The notes under the pieces were generated by a model, which ran no database searches, had not been told where the DNA came from, and saw nothing but the letters and a program-made list of their open reading frames with translations. From Candidatus Kuenenia stuttgartensis (GTDB taxonomy: Bacteria; Planctomycetota; Planctomycetia; Gemmatales; Gemmataceae), in NCBI GenBank assembly GCA_945875585.1, contig CAMCLK010000009.1, positions 1 through 64,000 on the forward strand: a stretch of DNA of 64,000 nt, in the 5' to 3' direction. The translations under genes and the position numbers were made by a program. This document shows positions 1 through 8,840 of the stretch, piece by piece. Every line of letters begins with the position of its first letter. The first letter of the stretch is position 1.

Positions 1-1085
1 AAATTTCCGACAACTCTTGTTCTCCTTCGGATCTCCCGGTTGAGTCTCTCCATGGCGTTATTTGTCCTGATCCGGATCCTATGTTCCCTGGGGAATGACA
101 TGTAACTGAGCGATTCCCCCAAACCTGCCTCCAATATTTTGGCCGCCGCCCCCAGTCGCATGGCCAACAGTTTTTCCTTCACGCTGGCGCCTTTCTCCAT
201 AGCTGCTTCCCGGTCTTCCTGGGCATGGATCGCCTTGAGCATGGGAGCTACTTCTGCCATTTTTTCCCGGGACACCTTGGCCAGAATGTTCCTGTGAAAA
301 TGGAAAACGCAACGCTGCCAGTCAGCCTTTGGATAACACTGACTCACCGCCTCCACCAGCCCCAAGCACTTGTCAATTACCACCAGCCGGACACCCGAAA
401 GCCCCCTCGACTTCAGATGCCTGATAAATGACAGCCAGCTTTCTTTGTCTTCCTGCATCCCCTCGCAAATGCCCAGGATTTCTCGGTGTCCCTCGGCATT
501 GACGCCAATGGCTACGAGCACCGCGACCTTCCTCACCTCGCCTGCCCACGTGCGTTTCAACCAAATCCCGTCCAGAAACACATACGGATGCTCTCCTTCG
601 ATCTTCCGGTTACGCCACGCCTCGATTTGTCCGTACACCTTTTGGTTCAATGCGCTGACTGCCGACGGGCTTACACGCATGCCCCACAGCGCTTCAGTGA
701 TATCTTCCACGCGCCGAACGCTTACCCCAGCCAAGTACATTTGAACCATTGATTCCTCAACGCTGGCTTCTCGCCTCTTGTAACGCTCGATGATCTGCGT
801 TTCAAACGGTAAACTTCGCAGCCGTGGCACCTTTAACGTTACCCCCCCTGCTTTGGTATGAAGCTTTCGGCTGTAGCTCCCCGATCGGGTGTCCACACGC
901 TCTAGGCTCCTTTCGTATTTGCCGGCACCGCAAAGACTGTCCGCCTCAGCATCCAGAAGACCGTTTAACGTCTCTTCGACCGATGATTTCACCAGCGCAT
1001 CCAAGTGCCCGCGGATCTGACCTGCATCAATCCGGATCGCATCCAATACCTTGCCCGACTTCCTATTTTCATTTAACCTGCTCAT
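1..1085 (-). CDS. IS256-family (Mutator-type) transposase, 3' end beyond window
   Basis: An uninterrupted minus-strand frame runs from an ATG at 1085 off the window start (361 complete codons visible; family members are about 400). It reads as a DDE transposase of the IS256 family. D172 lies in VFLDGIWLK, D238 in LVVIDKCLG and E346 in NNAMERLNREIRRRTRVVG, the family's most recognisable C-terminal signature. The second acidic site usually sits in a VSDxHxG context; here it reads VIDKCLG, so the neighbouring His is replaced by Cys. No stop or frameshift is seen, so the visible part could be active. It cuts and rejoins DNA at its own element ends. It borders an AT-rich toxin island, consistent with transfer into this site. 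Confidence 0.93.
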   Translation of the reverse strand, partial: MSRLNENRKSGKVLDAIRIDAGQIRGHLDALVKSSVEETLNGLLDAEADSLCGAGKYERSLERVDTRSGSYSRKLHTKAGGVTLKVPRLRSLPFETQIIERYKRREASVEESMVQMYLAGVSVRRVEDITEALWGMRVSPSAVSALNQKVYGQIEAWRNRKIEGEHPYVFLDGIWLKRTWAGEVRKVAVLVAIGVNAEGHREILGICEGMQEDKESWLSFIRHLKSRGLSGVRLVVIDKCLGLVEAVSQCYPKADWQRCVFHFHRNILAKVSREKMAEVAPMLKAIHAQEDREAAMEKGASVKEKLLAMRLGAAAKILEAGLGESLSYMSFPREHRIRIRTNNAMERLNREIRRRTRVVGN

Positions 1086-1086
1086 C

Positions 1087-1152
1087 GTGATCTCCGTGGT
1101 GTGAAAAGATTGGATAGCTCGTTACTGCCATCACTAACCTCACGGAGATCAC
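1087..1152. repeat. 12-base perfect inverted repeat in the transposase leader
   Basis: GTGATCTCCGTG at 1087-1098 is exactly complementary to CACGGAGATCAC at 1141-1152, with 42 bases between. It begins two bases upstream of the transposase ATG. It could form an RNA hairpin masking the start region, or be a transposase binding site; the sequence alone does not decide. Confidence 0.7.
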
Positions 1153-1282
1153 TTCGCAAATGTGCGCATAATGGCGGACGTTATCTGTGTGCGCAACAAC
1201 AAAGATTTCTATCGACACTAATAACCAGCTGAAGTATATTTTGGTAACTAAATTGTTCATTTAACTGAATAGGAAAGGTCAA

Positions 1283-2065
1283 ATGCCCAATCGTGCTTAC
1301 TTATCTACCTCGAATGTGGAGACCATATACCCATCCGCAGCCGATGAAGATATGAACGCCGAACAACAACTAATCTGCACATCGGTTGACTGTATCCCCT
1401 TATTGTGGCTGGCACTATTCCGCGAAGGCGACTTGATAAGAAAAACATTCGAAATCGATGGCGGAAAGATTGCTGCATTTGCTCCGATAACTTCTCGAGT
1501 TCAGGCCCTAGTCCGTCTGAACGAGGCGGTTCCATATCTGGAAAAAGTACTACCCTGGCTTGGAAACCTTCAAGAACATGCCGCGATGCTGCAGAAATCC
1601 ATTGCTGCTGTGCCGTACACGTTTATTTCCATCGAACTCGAAGAAATTGCTGGACTCTATCCTCCAGAGCATCGATTTGAAGAGCTTTTCGCTTTGGCGC
1701 TGCGCGGTTTCGATCACCCACATTCTGTATCCTTCCAATGCAAGTCCAAGCGGATGCTTTTTCCAATAGAAGGAAAATTGGACCCGGATACTGTGGAAGA
1801 ACTGAAGGCGACGGGCGCAACCTTAGGGGCCGACGGCCGCTGGGGAGTCATTCTTGAGGGAATCCATGCCAGCAACCACGCCGACATTCTCGACCAAGTG
1901 GCCCAACTCAAAACAGGTGGTGCCCTCGCCCCTGCACGGTATCATCTGGACAACCTCGAATGCACCGACGATGCCAAGACAAACTACGGGAATGTACTGG
2001 GGTTTGGCAGGTACGAATCGTTTGGTTACGGCCGGAATGTGCCTTGGGAACTTATGGGTGATTGA
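1283..2065 (+). CDS. Hypothetical protein, possible DUF7822-like
   Basis: A 260-residue soluble protein with no signal peptide or membrane segment. The ATG at 1283 is preceded by a good ribosome site (AGGAAAGG, 5 bases before it). The N-terminus (MPNRAYLSTS) and general layout recall DUF7822-type proteins that start MANRSYLY and occur in toxin/immunity neighbourhoods; this is a weak memory-based match. The gene converges on the toxin/immunity operon, with only 9 bases separating it from the opposite ORF. Base composition is lower in GC than the core genes downstream. Function unknown; an immunity-like or accessory role is inference from location only. Confidence 0.7.
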   Translation: MPNRAYLSTSNVETIYPSAADEDMNAEQQLICTSVDCIPLLWLALFREGDLIRKTFEIDGGKIAAFAPITSRVQALVRLNEAVPYLEKVLPWLGNLQEHAAMLQKSIAAVPYTFISIELEEIAGLYPPEHRFEELFALALRGFDHPHSVSFQCKSKRMLFPIEGKLDPDTVEELKATGATLGADGRWGVILEGIHASNHADILDQVAQLKTGGALAPARYHLDNLECTDDAKTNYGNVLGFGRYESFGYGRNVPWELMGD

Positions 2066-2074
2066 GCAGGCAAA

Positions 2075-3178
2075 TCACGTTTCTGGAAATTTAAAATCAG
2101 GAGCCCACGACCTTATTCGTTCGCGAACCGTGTTGTATAAATCGTTTTCGGCTAAAGCATCGGGAGTCTTTTCCGGTAACGGCCTGTAATCAAAATTCAT
2201 TGTGTCATCGCTATTCGGGAGTAATTTCTTTCTCACCGCTAAAGCTGCTAGCGGTCCCACGGGATAAATGGCGACAAAATAAGGCACGTAATAGTCTGGA
2301 TCGGCATATTTGCCTCTCCTATCATCCCAAACCGATTCTCTTTGGCAGTAAGTTACCAGGTTGGCAAAAGCTAAATCCCAATCTTTTCCACAACTTGTCA
2401 ACGCATTGAGAACGGCGTCATAGATTGGATTTGCAGAAACAAGGTAAGGAGTTCCTGTCAGGTCAATGAGCAAACAAGCTGCCAACAATCGCAGGCAAAA
2501 AATGGTGATTGGCAATGGTTTTAATGGTCGCGGGATCAGTGGCCCCAAACGGGCTTCCATCTGGATCCAATCTATTGCCAATGTCGAAGAATCGATAAAA
2601 TTCTCCCTGGACAGATCAAGCAACATGATGTGGGTGTTGTTTTTATCGATATATGGCCAATAAAATATATTTTCGGAAAGCACACGGGCGTTATTAGAAT
2701 CATTAAAATCATCCGCAAGCATCTCGATTACTTTTTGTTTCATGCGAATTTCAAGAACGTATAGAAAGTAGCCTAAATGCCATTCATTTAATAGTAAAAC
2801 GGAATTGTGCGCAGTCTGATATTTGACTAGTAAAAACGCACCTAAATTTTCAAGCGCTGTTCTGGTATTCGCAGTTTTTTTGATGATGCTGCCTTCGCCC
2901 AAGCGCGGCAACAGATTATTTAGAAAATCGTAATTGTCGCTGAATTGCGATTTGACAGTATAATCTTCCTGTATCCAGGTCAATACCACTGCAAACACCT
3001 TGGAATTGGGAAATTTCTGCATTTGATCACCACTTGAGAATCTGATTATACTTCCGAAACCTGAAAAAGCGTTCTGCTTGCACATTTCAATTCGACAGTT
3101 TGAAAAGTATGGCAATGGAACAGTCCTTGATTGAAAAAGACCGACGGGACGCTGGTCACACCAATCAATCAAATCCAA
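2075..3178 (-). CDS. Hypothetical protein downstream of toxin/immunity pair
   Basis: An open frame of up to 367 codons in AT-rich sequence. The frame as drawn opens at a TTG (3178); the first ATG codons are further in (at MCKQN and MQKFPN), so the N-terminus is uncertain. No in-frame ATG lies between the immunity gene's stop and 3178. A hydrophobic stretch near residues 225-245 (PITIFCLRLLAACLLIDL) may be a membrane or buried helix. I do not recognise a family. It follows the immunity gene on the same strand, so it may be a third gene of that operon or a second immunity-type gene. The region just upstream of the frame is GC-rich and looks non-coding, which could mark a recombination junction. 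Confidence 0.5.
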   Translation of the reverse strand: MDLIDWCDQRPVGLFQSRTVPLPYFSNCRIEMCKQNAFSGFGSIIRFSSGDQMQKFPNSKVFAVVLTWIQEDYTVKSQFSDNYDFLNNLLPRLGEGSIIKKTANTRTALENLGAFLLVKYQTAHNSVLLLNEWHLGYFLYVLEIRMKQKVIEMLADDFNDSNNARVLSENIFYWPYIDKNNTHIMLLDLSRENFIDSSTLAIDWIQMEARLGPLIPRPLKPLPITIFCLRLLAACLLIDLTGTPYLVSANPIYDAVLNALTSCGKDWDLAFANLVTYCQRESVWDDRRGKYADPDYYVPYFVAIYPVGPLAALAVRKKLLPNSDDTMNFDYRPLPEKTPDALAENDLYNTVRERIRSWAPDFKFPET

Positions 3179-3231
3179 CCGTTTTGGGCTTCCCCATGCG
3201 CGACCAGTGGGACCGGCGTCCCGCCGGACAA

Positions 3232-3825
3232 TTATTTGCTTTCAGTGGAATCAGTTGTCATTGACCGATGCAGCTCCGCGAGAATGTGCAAATAAACAGA
3301 ACGATCTGACAGTTCCTGATTTTCGACGGCATCTTCTCCACCCAAAAAAAGCGGGATCTTATAGCCAACACAACTGACTCCATCGCTCGGGGACGCATTG
3401 CCTTTTATCCATTCCTCGTATTGGTCCATATTGAACAATGATTCCTGACGATCCACAGCCACTTGATTATGAAAATCATCGAAATTTGCGTCTGTATAGA
3501 AGCCATTAGGTTCTGCCAAATCAAAGCACGTGACAATGTTCAAACCAGTTGCATCAAGAGTTGTCGCATCTGTTGCAAAAATTCGACCCATCCAGTCTAC
3601 AGCAAAAATATCAATTTTGCCTGCCATTCCTTCGAAAACGGATTCAACGAGTGCTAATAAGGCGCTCGCTTCATCGCGGGAAACGATTGTATATACGCCA
3701 TTGTTGTAGACGCCTATCTTTAGCTGCATGATACCTTTTTTTGCCATAGTATCACGCATCATGGGCGGATCTCCTGCAAGTGGCTTTGTAAGCTTATAAC
3801 ACCGTAAAAAACTGTCATATTTCAT
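3232..3825 (-). CDS. Immunity protein, Tdi1 C-terminal / DUF1851-like
   Basis: A 197-residue cytoplasmic-type protein. The C-terminal half carries the pattern I associate with T6SS immunity protein Tdi1-like (DUF1851) domains: a beta strand with WMGRIFATDA, then CFDLAEP, then a helix with QYEEW, then CVGYKIPLFLGGED followed by LSDRSVYLHI. Such proteins bind and neutralise a cognate toxin. The ATG at 3825 overlaps the stop of the upstream toxin gene as ATGA, with a GAGG ribosome site 6 bases before it, so the pair should be translated together. That coupling is the classic toxin-immunity arrangement and the strongest support for the call. Confidence 0.8.
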   Translation of the reverse strand: MKYDSFLRCYKLTKPLAGDPPMMRDTMAKKGIMQLKIGVYNNGVYTIVSRDEASALLALVESVFEGMAGKIDIFAVDWMGRIFATDATTLDATGLNIVTCFDLAEPNGFYTDANFDDFHNQVAVDRQESLFNMDQYEEWIKGNASPSDGVSCVGYKIPLFLGGEDAVENQELSDRSVYLHILAELHRSMTTDSTESK

Positions 3826-4895
3826 ATAAACCTCACCATTAGTATCTTCGCTCCTGCTTCCAAATCAGCAATAGCCGCTTTGATCGATGCACCCATACTT
3901 GTGTTAACGGAGGCGTTCAAATAGCGAATATTCTCCCCGATATCTTTACCCCCAAGCTGTAAGTCGATGACGTGGTCTGCGTGTCGGCCTCTAGCTCCTG
4001 GGTTCAATGCGCGAAAATCTTTTTGGCCACGACCCCGCACGATATTCTTGACCACCGTTAATAAGCCATCTGCACCTGCTCTATTTATTGCAGCCACCTT
4101 CTCAAGAGCTGCTTTCCATTGAGAAACAGTCCAACTGGCGTTTCTGCTTATTTCCAATATATAGCCGTTTGGAGTTACTATACATCTCGCATTATGCACC
4201 CAAACACTAAAGCCCCACCCGTCGGATCCGACGAAGTAGGTGTGGTTGTCAGCGACGCGGAGATTGTAGACTTTTTCAAACAGCTCGGTTTGTGCGATGC
4301 TTTCAACGGTCACTTCTTGGCCGTCTTCGCCCAATAGTTGGTCGCCCGGAACCAGGTCTCCGGCCCACACCCAGCCTTTACCCACCACCCAGAACGGATG
4401 CTCAGCCGTGGTGCCGATCGACACGCCGCCTGGTAAATGGACTTCCACCACCCGCGGCCAGCGCTCAAATACCTGCTCCACGGGCTTCAGTTGCAACGGT
4501 GCCGACGGGTCATCATCATCCCGGCACCACAGTTGATCGCCCGGCCGGATCGTATCAATCGCCTGCGGGCCGTTTTCCGTCTCGATCGGCGTGCCTGCCC
4601 TAAAACACGCCAGCTTCAGTGCCTTGCAGAACACGAACCCGTACGCGTTGTACAGGGTTTTTGCCAGCGGGGAAGCTGTTTGTTCGGTTAAGGGTTTTAG
4701 CTTCAGCGAACTGTTCTGAACTGCAGACTGATTACTTGTGCATGCTGATACGGCCTTGGTCGAATAGTATTCGCCTGCCCGGTAAAGCACACTGTCATCG
4801 ACCATGCCTGCAAATAACAGCAGTAGGCAGAGCATCGTCACCAGCGATCCCAGTCGGGGGGAGAATATCCCATGGAAAAAAGATCGCTTCAACAC
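3822..4895 (-). CDS. Polymorphic toxin: Hint (pretoxin) domain plus C-terminal nuclease-like toxin
   Basis: A 357-residue protein. Residues 17-32 are hydrophobic and may export or anchor it. A Hint autoprocessing domain spans about 97-236. It starts at C97 (CFRAGTPIETE), has the TAEHPFWV block with T163/H166, and ends VWVHNA, with N235 as the expected cleavage point. The last ~120 residues are the toxin. GRHADHVIDLQLGGKDIGEN (303-322) followed by NTSMGASIKAAI resembles HNH/endonuclease-like polymorphic toxin tips, with DH as likely catalytic residues. Family knowledge: Hint releases the C-terminal toxin. The drawn start is a GTG with a poor ribosome site; the ATG at 4835 (residue 21) is an alternative. 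No RHS or filamentous region is present, so this is a short form or a remnant of a larger toxin. Confidence 0.85.
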   Translation of the reverse strand: MLKRSFFHGIFSPRLGSLVTMLCLLLLFAGMVDDSVLYRAGEYYSTKAVSACTSNQSAVQNSSLKLKPLTEQTASPLAKTLYNAYGFVFCKALKLACFRAGTPIETENGPQAIDTIRPGDQLWCRDDDDPSAPLQLKPVEQVFERWPRVVEVHLPGGVSIGTTAEHPFWVVGKGWVWAGDLVPGDQLLGEDGQEVTVESIAQTELFEKVYNLRVADNHTYFVGSDGWGFSVWVHNARCIVTPNGYILEISRNASWTVSQWKAALEKVAAINRAGADGLLTVVKNIVRGRGQKDFRALNPGARGRHADHVIDLQLGGKDIGENIRYLNASVNTSMGASIKAAIADLEAGAKILMVRFI

Positions 4896-5248
4896 ACTTC
4901 CCCGGAACGAAAAAGGAAGCCAGACTGCGCCAAAATCCGTGAATGGATGAATGCACTTCAGATTCGCAATGAAGTTCTAAACGATCAAAATGGGGTGTCA
5001 ATACTTTTCTTGGAAGAACTTCGCGCAAGACCGGCGGAATATCTCTTGGCCGAATCTCAAACCTAATGCAATCGCGTTGGCGCAAGGGGCGGGGCGGAAG
5101 CGGAAAGCATGGCAAACCCGTCAAGAGAGTCTCCAAATGGCAACCAAAACTTATGTGCAAACAATCAACAAAGGCATTCACATCGCCATCGTGAGGTTTG
5201 GTTTTCTGGTCAGCCATGGGTATTCCCTGCGTAGCAGATAACTCGATT
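4896..5248. other. Gene-poor spacer between toxin and protease genes
   Basis: About 350 bases without a convincing gene. A minus frame of 157 codons (5268-4795) overlaps both neighbours and looks like chance translation. A plus frame at 4872-5066 has no recognisable content and lies antisense to the toxin start. No hairpin terminator with a T-run is obvious. Confidence 0.5.
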
Positions 5249-7432
5249 TTATCGAGAACCGGAGGCACCTGCTTTTTCCGCCTGCTCTGCCAAACGTCGG
5301 CGGAGTGCCGCGAGTTGGTCTGGGTCTACCCCTTCGGGAGGGTGCTCCAGAAGGTAATCAATGTCCGCCAATGCTCCAGTGAAATCGCCGGTGCGCGCCC
5401 GCAGCATCGCCCGCCCCCCGCGCTCTGAACCGCTTTCGGGATCCAATAACAAAAGGGCATCCAGATGCCTTAGCTGCCCAGCGTCGTCTTCCACCCGGCC
5501 GGCAGAGCCCGCCAGATTTCTGGCCATGCGCGCCAGCATCGCCTTGCGTGACATGGGCTTCAGTGTTTCTTCCGGCAATTCTGAACCCGGCCGCAGGTTT
5601 GCCAAGCGTGGCAGGCCCGAGGCGTCGGTGCGCCTACCCCGGTCGAAGACATCGATATAAACCGCATTGCCCTTTTCGGGATTCAATCGAACCACAAAAT
5701 GCCCAGGCAGGCCAATGCCGTCAAGTTTCAGGCCGAGCTTCCAGCCGATTTCCAGATAGAGCATGGCGAGTGTTAAAGGGATACCCTCGCGATCGTCCAG
5801 AAGCGACGCCAGGTCGCTGTTGGCATGGTGATGGTACTCGGTACGGGCGCCGTGGAACCCTAGGTCATCGAACAGAAAGGTGTCGAGTTTCGCAGCGATA
5901 TCTTTGGCACCCTTGGTGGCATCCTGGGCGCGCTTGCCAAGGCGTTCGAATTCGTCCATACGCTCATCAATATCGATATCATCGCGGTCGATCCGTGCCA
6001 GCAGCAACGCGCCACGCGCCAACCATCCGTTGCCTTCAGGGGTTTTGAGATGTTTTTCAATGGCGTCGAGGGCCATGCGGTGCTTGGTGGCCCCTGCCAA
6101 TTCGCGCAAACGCTTGGCGCGGTTATCGAGATCACGCGCCTCTTCCAGTAGGGCTGCTTCCGCCGTGGGGCCGATCTTCACTAATGCGTTCAGCGCGGCA
6201 GACGAGGGCGCCTTGTCGCCTGCCGCCTTGCGCGCGGCGACACGTTCAGTTTCCGTAGGCATCACCCTGATAGCCTGTTTGCCTATCTTGAAGGATTGGA
6301 ATTCCGCAACGGTATCGCGGAATTTGGCCAGTCCGGCGCGACCACCACGCAGGGTAGTGTCGGGTTCATCAAACACCACGGTATCGTTCACCCGGCAGAT
6401 AATGCGTTCTTTGTCCACGCGGACCGACAGCCAGTTCCAGTCACCCGCGCGGTAGGCTGGTGATGGGGCTTGCGCCAAGATTTTCCACGAGTAAACATCG
6501 GGCCCGTCGAACCGGGTCAGCCGAAGTCCGCCTCCAGATGGATAAAAGCCATAGTGTTTGTCCTTGCCATCGGAGCAAAATACCAGACCAGCAGCGCCCG
6601 ACTCATTTTCCAGTTTCACGCGCACGGATAATTCGCAGGGCAGATTGGGCATATCGGCTTTTTGCAGGCACAATGAACGGTTGCCAAAGCCTTGCGAACC
6701 GCCCTCGGCACGCAGAGTGCCGCCCGAACGGGTCCATCGCGCATCGGTGAGGGGTTGCCAGCGTTCCGGGTCGAGTTTACCCAAGGTGAGCCATGCCTGA
6801 AACTTCACAGGTGTTGGTTTGGCAATCAGCGGTTTGATGCGTTCCACGGGCACAGCAAAGCCAAGGTTAGGCGTCACCAACGATTTGCTGGTGATGACAC
6901 CCACCACGCGCCCCTCGCGGTCGAGCAGTGGCCCGCCGCTGTTTCCCGGTTCCACGGGCATGGCCACCTGAAGCATATCGCGGCCTTCAATGGTGCGCCG
7001 GCCGGAAAGTACCCCAGCCACCACACTGAAGGTGAGGCCCCGCGGATTGCCGAGTGCCACCAGGGGCGCGCCCTCCGCCACCTTGGTGGAGTCGCCTAAT
7101 TCAAGAACCGGTGGTGCCTTGCCAGAAGGTGCTTCCAGCCGCAGCAGGGCAAGATCTGCGTCTCGGTCTACAGCTTCCACAGCAAGGATTTTGCGAGTGC
7201 CACCGGCAGAGTCTTCGAGAACAAAATCGCGGCCGTCGCCAATGACATGGTGGTTGGTCACGGCAAGATCGGGTCGCACCAGAAAGCCGGTGCCTAGGGA
7301 CTGGAATTTTCCGTCACGCCCCTGCGAGCGCACAGCTAAAAGCGACGGTTTCGCGATGCGGGCCAGTTTTTCTGTCACCATGTCTGCCGGGGCGTCGGCC
7401 CCGCAAATGGTCAGGACCAACCAGGCGATCAT
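5249..7432 (-). CDS. Secreted trypsin-like (HtrA-type) protease fused to a jelly-roll and a SirB1-like transglutaminase-fold domain
   Basis: 727 residues. A short hydrophobic N-terminus (MIAWLVLTICGA) suggests export. Residues ~25-210 are an S1C/HtrA-like serine protease with the full triad: H62 in TNHHVIGD, D93 in DADLALLRL, S165 in EPGNSGGPLL. No PDZ domain follows. Residues ~215-390 resemble the beta-jelly-roll of DUF1080/LamG-type domains. A helical linker leads into ~520-727, which matches SirB1/Transglut_core2: DREGIPLTLAMLYLEIGWKL, GLPGHFVVRL and YIDVFDRG, then TPR-like helices. The ATG at 7432 has GGGAG 9 bases before it. It lies 20 bases after accC on the same strand, but a functional link to fatty acid synthesis is not evident. 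Substrate unknown. Confidence 0.9.
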   Translation of the reverse strand: MIAWLVLTICGADAPADMVTEKLARIAKPSLLAVRSQGRDGKFQSLGTGFLVRPDLAVTNHHVIGDGRDFVLEDSAGGTRKILAVEAVDRDADLALLRLEAPSGKAPPVLELGDSTKVAEGAPLVALGNPRGLTFSVVAGVLSGRRTIEGRDMLQVAMPVEPGNSGGPLLDREGRVVGVITSKSLVTPNLGFAVPVERIKPLIAKPTPVKFQAWLTLGKLDPERWQPLTDARWTRSGGTLRAEGGSQGFGNRSLCLQKADMPNLPCELSVRVKLENESGAAGLVFCSDGKDKHYGFYPSGGGLRLTRFDGPDVYSWKILAQAPSPAYRAGDWNWLSVRVDKERIICRVNDTVVFDEPDTTLRGGRAGLAKFRDTVAEFQSFKIGKQAIRVMPTETERVAARKAAGDKAPSSAALNALVKIGPTAEAALLEEARDLDNRAKRLRELAGATKHRMALDAIEKHLKTPEGNGWLARGALLLARIDRDDIDIDERMDEFERLGKRAQDATKGAKDIAAKLDTFLFDDLGFHGARTEYHHHANSDLASLLDDREGIPLTLAMLYLEIGWKLGLKLDGIGLPGHFVVRLNPEKGNAVYIDVFDRGRRTDASGLPRLANLRPGSELPEETLKPMSRKAMLARMARNLAGSAGRVEDDAGQLRHLDALLLLDPESGSERGGRAMLRARTGDFTGALADIDYLLEHPPEGVDPDQLAALRRRLAEQAEKAGASGSR

Positions 7433-7452
7433 GGTGTTTGCTCCCGTGAGGT

Positions 7453-8805
7453 TCAGGCTTCCTTCTTAAGGTACGTCCGCTCGATGTACGTGGTATCAAC
7501 TTTTGCTTCGCGAAAGGCGATATCGTTTAAAATATCGCGAAGGATCGGAATGGTGGTCTTGATGCCTTCGACATGAAACTCCGCAAGAGCGCGGCGCATG
7601 GTGTCGATGGCCTCATCGCGTGTGGGGCGGTGGACCAGCAGCTTGGCTACCAATGAATCGTAATTGGGCGGCACGCGGTAACCGGCTGAAACGTGGGTAT
7701 CGAGGCGGATTCCGGGGCCTCCCGGTGGCTTCCAAGCAGTAATGAGGCCGGGCGATGGCCGGAAACCAGCGGCAGGATCTTCGGCATTGATGCGGACCTC
7801 GATGGCCGAACCACGCCGTTCAACCTGATCTTGGGTGAGAGATAGTTTTTCGCCCGCAGCGATGCGGATTTGCTGTTGGACGAGGTCGATACCGGTCACC
7901 AGTTCTGTTACCGGGTGTTCGACCTGAATGCGGGCGTTGACTTCGATGAAGTAGAACCGATTGTCCTTGTCCACCAGAAATTCACAGGTGCCCGCGGAGT
8001 AGTAGCCTGCGGTTTTGACAAGCCTGACGGCGGCTTGGCACAGTTCCTGACGGACCGATTCTGGTAGGCGCGGCGCGGGCGATTCCTCGACCAGTTTCTG
8101 GTGGCGGCGCTGGAGTGAACAATCGCGTTCCCACAGGTGGATGACATTCCCATGCTTGTCACCCAGCACCTGAACTTCGACGTGGCGTGGATGTTCGATG
8201 TATTTTTCGAGGTAGACAGACCCATCCTTGAAGGCGCTTTCGGCTTCTTGACTTGCAGATGCCAGACCGGTTTTCAGGCTGATATCGTTATGCGCCACGC
8301 GCATACCGCGGCCACCACCGCCTGCCGCCGCCTTGATCAGCACAGGATAGCCCATTTCATGGGCCAGCTTCAGCGCGTCTTCCTCGCGGGTGATCAATCC
8401 TTCGCTGCCTGGCACGACTGGCACATTGGCCGCCATGGCCAGCTTGCGGGCCTCGTTTTTATTGCCCAGTTGGCGCATAGCCTTTTCGGGCGGGCCGATG
8501 AACTCGATGTTACACGAGCGGCATACCTCGGCAAAATGAGCGTTTTCAGAGAGGAAGCCGTAACCCGGGTGAATGGCCTGCACATCCCCGATTTCGGCAG
8601 CGGAGATGATTCTAGGAATATTGAGATAGCTTTCAGAAGCCACCCCTGGCCCGATGCAAATGGCCTGATCTGCCAGTGACAAGTAATGGGCACCGCGGTC
8701 GGCTTCGGAAAATACCGCGACGACCTCAATGCCCATATCTTTGCAGGCGCGGATAACGCGCAGGGCAATTTCACCCCGGTTGGCTACCAAAATACGCTGA
8801 AACAT
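7453..8805 (-). CDS. accC: Acetyl-CoA carboxylase, biotin carboxylase subunit
   Basis: Carboxylates biotin on AccB using ATP and bicarbonate, the first half-reaction of malonyl-CoA synthesis. The N-terminus [20 protein letters not shown] is diagnostic. The ATP-grasp glycine-rich loop [12 protein letters not shown], the biotin-carboxylase block [16 protein letters not shown] and the RINAEDP motif are all present. From the ATG at 8805 the protein is 450 residues, almost the same as E. coli AccC. A frame extension to a TTG at 8820 adds five residues and is less likely. It follows accB by 35 bases in the pepP-accB-accC order common in bacteria. Cytoplasmic. Confidence 0.97.
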   Translation of the reverse strand: MFQRILVANRGEIALRVIRACKDMGIEVVAVFSEADRGAHYLSLADQAICIGPGVASESYLNIPRIISAAEIGDVQAIHPGYGFLSENAHFAEVCRSCNIEFIGPPEKAMRQLGNKNEARKLAMAANVPVVPGSEGLITREEDALKLAHEMGYPVLIKAAAGGGGRGMRVAHNDISLKTGLASASQEAESAFKDGSVYLEKYIEHPRHVEVQVLGDKHGNVIHLWERDCSLQRRHQKLVEESPAPRLPESVRQELCQAAVRLVKTAGYYSAGTCEFLVDKDNRFYFIEVNARIQVEHPVTELVTGIDLVQQQIRIAAGEKLSLTQDQVERRGSAIEVRINAEDPAAGFRPSPGLITAWKPPGGPGIRLDTHVSAGYRVPPNYDSLVAKLLVHRPTRDEAIDTMRRALAEFHVEGIKTTIPILRDILNDIAFREAKVDTTYIERTYLKKEA

Positions 8806-8840
8806 GAAGGTGGTACTCAATCTGTGAATGTGCCGAAATA

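Larger units (their letters stand above)
1..1195 (-). mobile_element. IS256-family insertion sequence, one end only
   Basis: The element comprises the transposase gene plus a roughly 100-base upstream segment. The exact terminal repeat cannot be fixed because the other end is outside the window. The upstream segment holds a perfect 12-base inverted repeat (1087-1098 and 1141-1152), then two copies of TGTGCGCA near 1160-1195, so the outer end probably lies between 1150 and 1200. Confidence 0.6.

Noticed and set aside
4795-5268. 157-codon minus frame overlapping the toxin start and protease end
   Set aside because: Overlaps both neighbours in other frames, has no recognisable content and a proline/arginine-rich chance composition.
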